Positions 1 through 6,860 of a stretch of 9,668 bases of DNA are shown here, piece after piece. How positions within the stretch are numbered: the first letter of the stretch is position 1; the number at the start of each line of letters is the position of its first letter. The translations under genes were made by a program, and so were the position numbers. The notes below the pieces were generated by a model. The model was not told the DNA's origin and did no database searches. It was given only the letters and a program-made list of their open reading frames with translations. The stretch is taken from NCBI GenBank assembly GCA_007127015.1, contig SLAE01000048.1, forward strand, positions 1 through 9,668, read 5' to 3'. This stretch comes from Desulfonatronospira sp. Its GTDB lineage: Bacteria > Desulfobacterota > Desulfovibrionia > Desulfovibrionales > Desulfonatronovibrionaceae.

Positions 1-294
1 AAAAAGGACGGCCTGGATCTGGAAGAGGGGCTTATCCGTCTGAGACAGGAACTGGGCATCCATTACGTGCTCTGTGAAGGAGGCGGTCTACTGTCTTTGA
101 GCCTTGTTCAGCAGGGATTGGCGGATGAAATCTGGGCTTTTGTAGCTCTTAAGATGCTGGGCGATGATCAGGCGGTGGCCATGGTCAGGGGTAGAAAAGT
201 CGAGCGTATGGATCAGGCTTTAAGTTTCCGTCTGGCGGAAATGAAATCCCTTGAATCCGATATCTGGCTGAAGATGTTTTCCACTTTAAAATAA
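1..294 (+). CDS. ribD: RibD, C-terminal part of the reductase domain (5' end outside window)
   Basis: Frame 1 is open from the left edge to the TAA at 292-294, giving about 97 residues of the end of the bifunctional pyrimidine deaminase/reductase of riboflavin synthesis. RibD deaminates the GTP-derived pyrimidine and reduces its ribosyl side chain with NADPH in the cytoplasm. The visible part shows the reductase-domain ending: an LCEGGGLL stretch (the family's EGG motif followed by leucines), then GLADEIWAFVALKMLG, matching the usual GL-x-DE and A-P-x-x-LG region. The deaminase domain with its zinc ligands lies outside the window, so whether the gene is bifunctional cannot be checked here. 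RibE follows after 44 nt. Identification is strengthened by the rib genes downstream; alone the fragment would fit any RibD-type reductase. Confidence 0.9.
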   Translation, partial: KKDGLDLEEGLIRLRQELGIHYVLCEGGGLLSLSLVQQGLADEIWAFVALKMLGDDQAVAMVRGRKVERMDQALSFRLAEMKSLESDIWLKMFSTLK

Positions 295-301
295 GAAAAC
301 A

Positions 302-330
302 TTGACCAATACATTATTATCAGTGATAAT
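302..330 (+). promoter_or_regulatory. Candidate sigma-70 promoter directly upstream of ribE
   Basis: TTGACC at 302-307 (5 of 6 with the -35 consensus) and GATAAT at 325-330 (5 of 6 with the -10 consensus) are separated by exactly 17 nt. A start site 6-7 nt after the -10 box would fall at about 336-337, only 2-3 nt before the ribE ATG at 339. The 44-nt ribD-ribE gap is very A+T rich, so chance matches are likelier than in coding sequence, but both boxes and their spacing are near ideal. Confidence 0.55.
316..330. promoter_or_regulatory. 15-bp palindrome overlapping the ribE -10 box
   Basis: ATTATCA (316-322) and TGATAAT (324-330) are perfect 7-bp inverted arms around a single central G. The right arm contains the candidate -10 box GATAAT, a position where a bound dimeric repressor would block transcription. 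The symmetry can be read directly; the operator role is inference. The palindrome is A+T rich and could arise by chance in such a short gap. Confidence 0.35.
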
Positions 331-338
331 TTTTATTT

Positions 339-998
339 ATGTTTACAGGCTTGATACAGGCAACCGGAAAAATTGCCGGAGTGGAAAAAAAAGGTTCGGA
401 AACCCGCTTTAATGTTCTGCCCGGCTTTTCCATGAGCGACGTGCGCTTTGGCGAAAGCATTGCAGTGAACGGAGTCTGTCTGACCGTGGAAGACTATACT
501 CCGCAGGCTTTTTCAGCCTATGCTTCCCAGAAAACTCTGTCTGTAAGCAATCTAGGAAATTTGTACATCGGCTCTCAGGTTAATCTGGAACGGGCCCTGG
601 CTCTGGGGGACAGGCTCGGCGGACATCTGGTTTCAGGTCACATCGACTGCCTGGCCCGGGTGGAAAACATCGAACCGGCCGGTGAGTCAAGAATATACAC
701 TCTGAGCTTCCCGGAAGAATTCGGCTCCCAGATTATCGACAAGGGATCAGTTGCTCTGGACGGCATAAGCCTGACAGTGACCGGATGCACCCGGAGCAGC
801 CTCCAGGTCAACATCATCCCGGCAACCTGGAAGGAAACCACGATCTCAGGCTGGAAAAAAGGTGCCCCGGTCAATATGGAAACCGACATGATCGGCAAAT
901 ACGTGCAGAAAATGCTTGAGCCGCTGATCAGCACCCGGGACCCTGCGGGCACAAAGAGCAGGATTGATTCTGAATTTCTGCGCCGGCACGGTTTCTGA
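339..998 (+). CDS. ribE: Riboflavin synthase, alpha chain
   Basis: This is the last enzyme of riboflavin synthesis: it dismutates two molecules of 6,7-dimethyl-8-ribityllumazine into riboflavin and the pyrimidine substrate of RibH, as a cytoplasmic trimer. The 219-residue length is normal for the family. The protein opens with MFTGLI, the invariant start of the family, so the ATG at 339 is secure. The two lumazine-binding repeats show clearly: NGVCLTV at residues 44-50 in the first and DGISLTV at 141-147 in the second, with GGHLVSGHID at 94-103 at the junction. The start is odd in having no Shine-Dalgarno sequence: the 14 nt before the ATG are almost all A and T. Together with the promoter-like boxes upstream, this suggests a leaderless or nearly leaderless message. 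ribBA follows after 69 nt. Some annotations call this gene ribC. Confidence 0.97.
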   Translation: MFTGLIQATGKIAGVEKKGSETRFNVLPGFSMSDVRFGESIAVNGVCLTVEDYTPQAFSAYASQKTLSVSNLGNLYIGSQVNLERALALGDRLGGHLVSGHIDCLARVENIEPAGESRIYTLSFPEEFGSQIIDKGSVALDGISLTVTGCTRSSLQVNIIPATWKETTISGWKKGAPVNMETDMIGKYVQKMLEPLISTRDPAGTKSRIDSEFLRRHGF

Positions 999-1067
999 AC
1001 ACTTTAACCCCGGTCCACCTTACTGAATATTTGTTACGGCCGGTAAATCAAAAAGGCAGTGAGAAAA

Positions 1068-2279
1068 ATGTCCATATGCAGTATTGAAGAGGCGGTAGAA
1101 GATATCCGGCGCGGCAGGATGGTCATTCTTGTGGATGATGAAGACCGCGAAAACGAAGGCGATCTGACCATTGCAGCGGAAAAAATCACACCGGAAGCGA
1201 TAAATTTCATGGCCAAATACGGCCGCGGGCTCATTTGCCTGGCCCTTACTCCGGAGTGGGTGGATAGACTTGGTCTGCCGCTTATGGCTCCCAAAAACAC
1301 CTCAAAATTCGAAACCGCCTTCACCGTATCCATAGAAGCAGTAAAAGGTGTAACCACGGGTATATCAGCCTATGACCGCGCCACGACCATACTTACAGCC
1401 ATCAAGGATGACGTCTCTCCAAGGGATATCGCCACTCCCGGGCATATCTTTCCTTTGCGGGCCAAAAAGGGGGGCGTGCTTGTCCGGGCCGGGCAGACTG
1501 AAGGCAGCACGGATCTGGCCCGGCTGGCAGGGTTTAAGCCTGCCGCGGTAATTTGTGAAATAATGCGTGATGACGGCAATATGGCCCGCATGCCCGACTT
1601 GATGGAATTCTCCAAAAAGCACGCGATCAAAATCTGTACCATTGAAGATCTCATTCGTTACCGCTCCAGATTCGACTCCATGGTCAAACGTGTGGGGGAA
1701 GCGGAACTGCCCACCTGCTACGGAAATTTTCGGGCCATCGCTTTTGACAATGAAGTCGATGACAACACCCATATCGCGCTGGTCAAGGGTGAGATCAAAA
1801 AAAACGAACCCGTCCTGATCCGGGTGCACAGCCAGTGTCTGACCGGCGACGTTTTCGGCTCCCTGCGCTGTGACTGCGGCAACCAGCTCAAGGAGGCCAT
1901 GCGCATGGTGGAAAAGGAGGGTAAGGGCGTGATCCTTTATATGAGCCAGGAAGGCCGGGGGATCGGACTGGGCAACAAAATCAAGGCCTATGGTCTTCAG
2001 GACCTTGGAAGGGACACCGTTGAAGCAAATGAAGAACTGGGCTTCGCTCCTGATCTGCGCAACTATGGTATCGGGGCTCAGATACTGGTCAACCTTGGAA
2101 TAAACAAAATGCGTCTGATGACCAACAATCCCAAAAAGATCATCGGACTTGAGGGCTTTGATCTGGAAGTTGTGGAAAGGATGCCCATAGAGGTCTCACC
2201 ATGTGAAGAAAATTTATGCTATCTGTTGACCAAAAAGGAAAAATTGGGACACCTGCTCAATATATCTGACAAAACATAA
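1068..2279 (+). CDS. ribBA: RibBA: 3,4-dihydroxy-2-butanone-4-phosphate synthase / GTP cyclohydrolase II
   Basis: This bifunctional cytoplasmic enzyme makes both riboflavin precursors. The N-terminal RibB domain converts ribulose-5-phosphate to dihydroxybutanone phosphate. It shows the acidic metal and substrate loop DDEDRENEGD at residues 23-32, followed by GVTTGISAYDRATTI and PRDIATPGHIFPL. The C-terminal RibA domain opens GTP. It keeps the zinc cysteines C257, C268 and C270 (C-x10-C-x-C), Y291, the EGRGIGL motif with R297, and LMTNNPKK near the end. Both domains therefore look intact, unlike RibBA proteins in which the RibA half has decayed. At 403 residues the length is typical. The ATG at 1068 is preferred: AAAGG at 1052-1056 lies 11 nt upstream, whereas an in-frame GTG at 1059 has it only 2 nt away. 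ribH follows after 24 nt, which supports co-transcription. Confidence 0.97.
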   Translation: MSICSIEEAVEDIRRGRMVILVDDEDRENEGDLTIAAEKITPEAINFMAKYGRGLICLALTPEWVDRLGLPLMAPKNTSKFETAFTVSIEAVKGVTTGISAYDRATTILTAIKDDVSPRDIATPGHIFPLRAKKGGVLVRAGQTEGSTDLARLAGFKPAAVICEIMRDDGNMARMPDLMEFSKKHAIKICTIEDLIRYRSRFDSMVKRVGEAELPTCYGNFRAIAFDNEVDDNTHIALVKGEIKKNEPVLIRVHSQCLTGDVFGSLRCDCGNQLKEAMRMVEKEGKGVILYMSQEGRGIGLGNKIKAYGLQDLGRDTVEANEELGFAPDLRNYGIGAQILVNLGINKMRLMTNNPKKIIGLEGFDLEVVERMPIEVSPCEENLCYLLTKKEKLGHLLNISDKT

Positions 2280-2303
2280 ACTCAATCGACCTGGAGAATT
2301 CGA

Positions 2304-2777
2304 ATGCAGCACATCAAAACCATAGAGGGCAGGCTGGATGCCAAAGGCTTGAGAATTGCTCTGGCAGCAGGCAGATTCAACGATTTCATCGTTGATAAAC
2401 TGGTAGGCGGAGCCGTGGATTACCTGCTTCGACACGGAATGCAGAAAGAAAACCTGACCATTTACAAAGTCCCGGGAGCCTTTGAGCTTCCTGTACTGGT
2501 CAAACGTCTGGCTCAGAAGAAGGATCTTGACGGAATTGTCTGTCTGGGAGCGGTTATCCGAGGAGCTACTCCGCATTTCGACTACGTGGCCGCGGAAGCC
2601 ACCAAGGGAATTGCCCAGACTTCCCTGGAAACAGGGATGCCCGTAGGCTTCGGAATTTTGACCACCGACAATCTGGAGCAGGCTATCGAGCGTGCAGGAA
2701 GCAAGGCCGGAAACAAAGGAGTGGAGGCCGCTGCTGCCGTACTTGAACTTATAAGAGTCCTGGAGCAGGTGGACTAA
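2304..2777 (+). CDS. ribH: 6,7-Dimethyl-8-ribityllumazine synthase (lumazine synthase)
   Basis: The enzyme condenses dihydroxybutanone phosphate (from RibBA) with the RibD-derived ribitylaminouracil to give lumazine, the substrate of RibE. The 157-residue length fits the family. Active-site features known from the family are present: F25 in GRFND, the PGAFELP segment at 57-63, GAVIRGATPHFDYV at 82-95 with the catalytic histidine H91, and R130 plus K138 in the ERAGSKAGNKG stretch that contacts phosphate. The ATG at 2304 has a good ribosome site, GGAGA at 2293-2297, six nt upstream. Family members assemble into pentamers or 60-subunit capsids; sequence alone does not say which applies here. nusB starts 9 nt after the stop, a ribH-nusB pairing found in many bacteria. 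Confidence 0.98.
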   Translation: MQHIKTIEGRLDAKGLRIALAAGRFNDFIVDKLVGGAVDYLLRHGMQKENLTIYKVPGAFELPVLVKRLAQKKDLDGIVCLGAVIRGATPHFDYVAAEATKGIAQTSLETGMPVGFGILTTDNLEQAIERAGSKAGNKGVEAAAAVLELIRVLEQVD

Positions 2778-2786
2778 TCCCGGACA

Positions 2787-3266
2787 ATGGACAAACAGAA
2801 CAGAAAGCCCGGGTCGAGGCCTGAACATTCCAGGCGCGCCCAGCGCGTATACGCATTCCAGGTACTTTACTCCATGAATTTCGTCCCGGATGAAAAACAG
2901 CTGCGAACCACTTTTAAACATTTTCAGGAAGAAAGTTCGAAAAACAAGACCTCTAAAGCTTCATACGCATGGGAATTGATTCTGGGGGTATTCGACAATC
3001 TCGATGAATTGAACAGGGTAATCAGCAGGTATTCGCGCAACTGGAGGGTGGAACGCATCGCTCTGGTGGAGCTGACCATCATGCGCCTTGCGGTTTTTGA
3101 AATGCTCAGAAGAAGCGATGTCCCTATTAAAGTGGCCATAAATGAAGGCATTGAACTGGCCAAGGCATTTGGCGACGAAAATTCCCGCAACTTTGTCAAT
3201 GGCATTCTTGATGCTGTGGCCAAGGATATAAAAAATGGTAAACTTGGGGGTGGTTCAGGATTTTGA
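2787..3266 (+). CDS. nusB: Transcription antitermination factor NusB
   Basis: NusB binds NusE (ribosomal protein S10) and boxA RNA, and supports antitermination on rRNA operons. The 159-residue, probably all-helical protein has the family's basic N-terminal start, RRAQRVYAFQVLYSM at about residues 16-30. It also has the strongly conserved C-terminal part, IALVELTIMRLAVFEML, then DVPIKVAINEGIELAKAFG and RNFVNGILDAVAKD. The basic, polar N-terminal stretch of about 15 residues before the conserved arginines is slightly long but not unusual. The ATG at 2787 lies 9 nt after ribH. The best purine-rich sequence, GGTGG at 2768-2772, is rather far, so translation may be coupled to ribH. The 3' end overlaps the next gene by 32 nt. 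Confidence 0.96.
   Translation: MDKQNRKPGSRPEHSRRAQRVYAFQVLYSMNFVPDEKQLRTTFKHFQEESSKNKTSKASYAWELILGVFDNLDELNRVISRYSRNWRVERIALVELTIMRLAVFEMLRRSDVPIKVAINEGIELAKAFGDENSRNFVNGILDAVAKDIKNGKLGGGSGF
3222..3226 (+). promoter_or_regulatory. Ribosome binding site fixing the start of the gene after nusB
   Basis: AAGGA, 8 nt upstream of the ATG at 3235 and lying inside the nusB coding sequence. It favours the ATG over the in-frame TTG (3244) and GTG (3250) codons, and is the main evidence that the unrecognised gene is translated. Confidence 0.6.
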
Positions 3267-3765
3267 ATCCTGTCCAGCGCAATTTGTCCGGGTTTCATTT
3301 TTTTTGCCTGATGAAGCAGAAACTCCAGGACCCCTGCTCAGCTCCTGGCCGTTCAATGATCTTCAGATCTGGCAGCTTTTTTTTCCCAGAAGACAGAGTA
3401 TGACTTTGGATCTCTGGGCTGAAGAGCTTGCCGGCTGCTTACAGGGCCTGGGTTACGGCAAATGGTGCCTGAACACCCGGGAACTGATCAAGATGATGAA
3501 CTCAGCTCCGGATCAGGCTCTTATTAAGTGGGGAGAGCTGTTCTGGCCTAATTTCAGAATGGATTCCGTCTTCATCTTCACTGCGCAGGATGCTTTACCG
3601 GCAGTCAAAAAAACTCTGGACTTATGGCACAGGTCATTGACCAACATCTGTGTGCGCGGGCATTATGACTTCACTGTTATGGAAATCCCGCCCGCTGATG
3701 AGCCTGAAACCGGTACGCAAAAAATTTCTTTCTGGAAAAGGCTGGGCATCAGGCATTGCTGTTAG
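3235..3765 (+). CDS. Unrecognised 176-residue tryptophan-rich protein
   Basis: I do not recognise this protein and assign no function. It is supported as a gene by its ribosome site (AAGGA at 3222-3226, 8 nt before the ATG), its full-length frame, and its position inside a tightly packed operon, overlapping nusB by 32 nt and ending 51 nt before leuS. The composition is unusual: 8 tryptophans (38, 46, 61, 77, 99, 104, 131, 167) and 6 cysteines in 176 residues, with many Phe and Leu, ending in WKRLGIRHCC. Aromatic hydrophobic strands (FVRVSFFLP near 17-25, DSVFIFTAQDAL at 110-121) alternate with amphipathic stretches, which suggests a compact soluble alpha/beta fold. No signal peptide, membrane segment or metal motif of a known type is evident. 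It may be a lineage-specific gene of Desulfovibrionales-like bacteria. Confidence 0.75.
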   Translation: MVNLGVVQDFESCPAQFVRVSFFLPDEAETPGPLLSSWPFNDLQIWQLFFPRRQSMTLDLWAEELAGCLQGLGYGKWCLNTRELIKMMNSAPDQALIKWGELFWPNFRMDSVFIFTAQDALPAVKKTLDLWHRSLTNICVRGHYDFTVMEIPPADEPETGTQKISFWKRLGIRHCC

Positions 3766-3806
3766 CCGCACGGCAATCTGAGTTTTAAGGCCCCGCGCTT
3801 GAAAAT

Positions 3807-3811
3807 GGAGA
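3807..3811 (+). promoter_or_regulatory. Ribosome binding site deciding the leuS start
   Basis: GGAGA, 5 nt before the ATG at 3817. The alternative starts at 3799 (TTG) and 3805 (ATG) have no comparable purine-rich sequence in range, and the family's N-terminus aligns with the 3817 start. Confidence 0.6.
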
Positions 3812-3816
3812 GCAAG

Positions 3817-6318
3817 ATGCAGGAAAGCAGGTACAATCCAGGCAGGATTGAGCAGAAATGGCAGAAAAAATGGGAGGAGCAGCAAGCCTTTTATGCCTCC
3901 CGGGAAAAAGATTCCAGGCCCGAATATTATGTCCTGGAAATGTTTCCCTATCCTTCGGGGCGCATTCATATGGGCCACGTGCGCAATTATTCCATTGGCG
4001 ACGTGGTCGCAAGAACGAAGAGAATGCAGGGATTCAACGTCCTGCATCCCATGGGCTGGGATGCCTTTGGTCTGCCCGCTGAAAACGCGGCCATCAAAAA
4101 CAAAACCCATCCTGCCCACTGGACTTACCAGAACATCAGCTACATGCGCGAGGAATTGAAAAGGCTCGGTTATTCCTATGACTGGAGTAAAGAACTGGCT
4201 ACCTGCCATCCTGGATACTACAAATGGGAACAGCTCTTTTTTATTGAGCTCTATGAGAAAGGACTGGTCTATAGAAAAAAAGCTCCGGTCAACTGGTGTC
4301 CAACCTGTCTGACCGTACTGGCCAATGAACAGGTCGAGGCCGGTCTGTGCTGGCGCTGCGATACAATGGTGGAGAACAGGGAGCTTTCGCAGTGGTTTTT
4401 GCGTATTTCCGATTATGCTGAAGAACTTCTTGCCGATCTGGACAAACTGAGCACAGGCTGGCCCGAACGGGTGATCAGCATGCAGAAGAACTGGATAGGC
4501 AAAAGCCGGGGCATGGAAATCGATTTTTCTGTTCAAGGCCTGGACCGAAAAATAACTGTTTTCACCACCAGACAGGACACTCTTTTCGGAGCCACTTTCA
4601 TGAGTCTTGCGCCCGAACATGAACTTGTGCCTGAGCTGATCAGTGAAAATCCGGCCAAAGACTCCATCCTGGATTTCATCGACAGGATCTCCGCGCAGGA
4701 ACAGGAAGAACGGATTGCTGAGGGGGCTGAAAAGGAAGGCGTGTTCACCGGCAGGTATTGCGTAAATCCCGTTACCAATGAGCAGATGCCCATTTATCTG
4801 GCCAACTTTGTCCTTCTGGAATACGGAACAGGCGCGGTCATGGCTGTACCGGCCCATGATCAGAGGGATCTTGAATTCGCCGGAAAGTATGATCTTCCTG
4901 TCCGGATAGTGGTTCAGCCTGAAGAATCCGTTCCTGATTCTGAAACCATGTCCCATGCTTTTACCGAACCGGGAATTGCCGTCAATTCCGGACAGTTCGA
5001 CTCCAAACCCACTTCCATAGTGCAGGAGGAGATCGCTGATTATCTCGAATCACTTGGAATCGGACGCAGGAAGGTAAATTATCGTCTCCGCGACTGGAAC
5101 ATCTCCAGGCAGCGTTTCTGGGGCGCGCCCATTCCAATGATCTATTGCCCCCAGTGCGGAATTGTCCCCACGCCTCGTGATGAACTTCCGGTCCTGCTTC
5201 CTGAGGATACGGAGATGCCTCCCGACGGTCGTTCACCTCTGCCTGAACTGGAAAGCTTCGTCCAGGCAACCTGCCCGAGATGTGCCGCACCGGCCAGGCG
5301 CGAGACAGACACCATGGATACATTTGTCGAGTCTTCCTGGTATTTCGCCCGCTTTACCTCCCCACGCAGGGAAGACGCCCCCTTTGACGCCGGAGCCATT
5401 AAACACTGGCTTCCTGTAGACCAGTATATCGGCGGAATTGAGCATGCCATTTTACATCTTCTATATGCCCGCTTTTTCGTTAAAGCCTTGCGAGACCTTG
5501 GCTACTGGGATCTTAAGGAGCCATTCGCCAATCTTTTGACGCAAGGCATGGTGCTCAAGGACGGCGCAAAAATGTCCAAGTCCAAGGGCAATGTGGTTGA
5601 TCCTGATGAAATGATCAGCCGCTTTGGCGCGGATACAGTCAGGCTTTACTGTCTTTTCGCCTCTCCGCCGGAAAAGGATCTGGAGTGGAGCGACCAGGCC
5701 ATAGAAGGCTCATATCGCTTCCTGAACCGACTCTGGCGGCTGACTCATGATTTGTTCCCTGTTATCTCCCCTGTTGGTCCCTGCCTGAAAATGAATTCTG
5801 ACGAACTCAGCTTCGAAGAAAAGGAACTGCGCGCCGTGGAACACGATGTCATGCGCAGGGCCACCAGGGACATGCTGGAGAGGTTTCAGTTCAACACGGC
5901 AATTGCCGCGGCCATGGAGCTGCTCAATGCCGTTAACCAGCATAAGGATGCGCTTAAATCAAATAAAAGCGGGCAGCAGATCCTCTCTTCAGCCCTGTCC
6001 ACTGTATTGACCGTACTTGCGCCCATTGTACCGCATATCTGCGAGGAGTTGTGGTCTTTTATGGGCTATAACACCCCGCTTTCCGCGGCCAGATGGCCTG
6101 CTTACGACTTTCAGGCCATTGAAAAAGAAAAAATTACCGTAGTCATCCAGGTCAACGGTAAACTGCGCTCAAGCCTGAACGTTCCGGCCGACATAGATGA
6201 GGAAGAGCTCAAAAGACTTGCGCTTGCAGATTCCAGAATTCAGAAACATATCCAGGGCAAGACAATGGTCAAACTGATCGTGATCCCCAAAAAACTGGTC
6301 AATATAGTGGTGCGTTGA
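3817..6318 (+). CDS. leuS: Leucyl-tRNA synthetase
   Basis: LeuS is a cytoplasmic class I synthetase that charges tRNA-Leu and edits mischarged products. At 833 residues it is of normal bacterial length. Visible in order: the HIGH-type motif HMGH at 51-54 within PYPSGRIHMGHVRNYSIGD; a zinc knuckle C161/C164 and C178/C181; the CP1 editing domain with TTRQDT at 250-255 and HDQRD at 347-351 (editing aspartate D351); a second CxxC pair set, C444/C447 and C486/C489, where the E. coli enzyme lacks cysteines; KMSKS at 585-589; and the C-terminal domain ending LVNIVVR. The usual proline of TTRPDT is glutamine here. The ATG at 3817 (MQESRYNP, like the E. coli start MQEQYRP) is chosen because GGAGA lies 5 nt upstream; in-frame TTG 3799 and ATG 3805 are less likely. 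The stop overlaps lptE. Confidence 0.98.
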   Translation: MQESRYNPGRIEQKWQKKWEEQQAFYASREKDSRPEYYVLEMFPYPSGRIHMGHVRNYSIGDVVARTKRMQGFNVLHPMGWDAFGLPAENAAIKNKTHPAHWTYQNISYMREELKRLGYSYDWSKELATCHPGYYKWEQLFFIELYEKGLVYRKKAPVNWCPTCLTVLANEQVEAGLCWRCDTMVENRELSQWFLRISDYAEELLADLDKLSTGWPERVISMQKNWIGKSRGMEIDFSVQGLDRKITVFTTRQDTLFGATFMSLAPEHELVPELISENPAKDSILDFIDRISAQEQEERIAEGAEKEGVFTGRYCVNPVTNEQMPIYLANFVLLEYGTGAVMAVPAHDQRDLEFAGKYDLPVRIVVQPEESVPDSETMSHAFTEPGIAVNSGQFDSKPTSIVQEEIADYLESLGIGRRKVNYRLRDWNISRQRFWGAPIPMIYCPQCGIVPTPRDELPVLLPEDTEMPPDGRSPLPELESFVQATCPRCAAPARRETDTMDTFVESSWYFARFTSPRREDAPFDAGAIKHWLPVDQYIGGIEHAILHLLYARFFVKALRDLGYWDLKEPFANLLTQGMVLKDGAKMSKSKGNVVDPDEMISRFGADTVRLYCLFASPPEKDLEWSDQAIEGSYRFLNRLWRLTHDLFPVISPVGPCLKMNSDELSFEEKELRAVEHDVMRRATRDMLERFQFNTAIAAAMELLNAVNQHKDALKSNKSGQQILSSALSTVLTVLAPIVPHICEELWSFMGYNTPLSAARWPAYDFQAIEKEKITVVIQVNGKLRSSLNVPADIDEEELKRLALADSRIQKHIQGKTMVKLIVIPKKLVNIVVR

Positions 6319-6848
6319 TGCGAATCCTCGGCCTCTTGCTTGTCATCCTGACCGTTTCTGGCGCGGCCGGCTGCGGATACAATTTTGCGGGCATGGTTCC
6401 GGTAAGGCTTCCGGAGAATGTGGAGCTTCTTAATATCAGCGAGGTACGGAATCCTACACAGGAGGTCTGGCTGGAAGCTTATCTGCGTTCCAATTTCCGG
6501 GATGAAATATCCAGAAGAGCTGAGGTTGCCTGGGTTGATGAAAATGAAGCCGAAGCCTTGGTCCACATCCAGGTCGAAAGACTCAGGACTTCTGACGGAC
6601 TCATTGGAATCGATGATCGCCTTGTCCGGGTCGACGTACGTCTGGACCTGGAAATCATCATGTTCAATGCCCGGACAAAGGAGCGGATCTGGTCTTCCGG
6701 CATTGTCAGGGGGACCAGTTCCTATCATGTGGCCCGGGAGGAGATTTTTGTTCCCGGTGAACCCGGACCCGCGCACAGGCAGGCTGTTGAGGAAGCGGTT
6801 GACGATGCTCTGCGCCGGGCGACCGATCGTCTGGGGCACGTTTTTTAA
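6318..6848 (+). CDS. lptE: LPS-assembly lipoprotein LptE-like protein
   Basis: The 176-residue protein begins with a short lipoprotein signal: basic MR, a hydrophobic run, then AAGC with the predicted lipid-bearing cysteine at residue 19, followed by GYNF. The C-G-Y start of the mature part is typical of LptE. LptE lipoproteins sit in the outer membrane, plug the LptD barrel and help deliver lipopolysaccharide to the surface. The remainder, with paired beta-like segments (VELLNISEVRNP, EALVHIQVERL, VRVDVRLDLEIIMFNARTKERIWSSG) and a C-terminal helix rich in A, E and R, fits the family. The start codon overlaps the leuS stop (TGATG at 6316-6320), so translation is likely coupled. The order leuS-lptE-holA is the same as in E. 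coli, which supports the call. Sequence conservation in this family is low, so the identification leans on context and the lipobox. Confidence 0.85.
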   Translation: MRILGLLLVILTVSGAAGCGYNFAGMVPVRLPENVELLNISEVRNPTQEVWLEAYLRSNFRDEISRRAEVAWVDENEAEALVHIQVERLRTSDGLIGIDDRLVRVDVRLDLEIIMFNARTKERIWSSGIVRGTSSYHVAREEIFVPGEPGPAHRQAVEEAVDDALRRATDRLGHVF

Positions 6849-6854
6849 AGGTGG
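6847..6854 (+). promoter_or_regulatory. Ribosome binding site deciding the holA start
   Basis: AAAGGTGG overlaps the lptE stop codon. It abuts the ATG at 6855 with no spacer but lies 6 nt before the ATG at 6861, so the second ATG is the better start. Confidence 0.6.
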
Positions 6855-6860
6855 ATGCAA

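Noticed and set aside
295..338. FMN riboswitch before ribE
   Set aside because: The gap is only 44 nt and A+T rich; none of the conserved RFN element segments is present. A riboswitch upstream of ribD, outside the window, cannot be excluded.
1365..1829. 154-codon minus-strand open frame opposite ribBA
   Set aside because: Antisense shadow of a gene with intact catalytic motifs on the + strand.
2214..2921. 235-codon minus-strand open frame opposite ribH
   Set aside because: Fully explained as an antisense shadow of the ribBA end, ribH and the nusB start; no independent coding signal.
3298..3384. Two T8 runs in the unrecognised gene as phase-variation tracts
   Set aside because: A8 runs of the same length occur in ribE (385-392) and ribBA (1797-1804), so homopolymers of this size are background here.
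3634..4956. 440-codon open frame on the minus strand opposite the 5' half of leuS
   Set aside because: It lies antisense to an unambiguous leuS, extends into the preceding gene, and its translation has no recognisable motif. Long stop-free antisense frames are a common by-product of codon bias.
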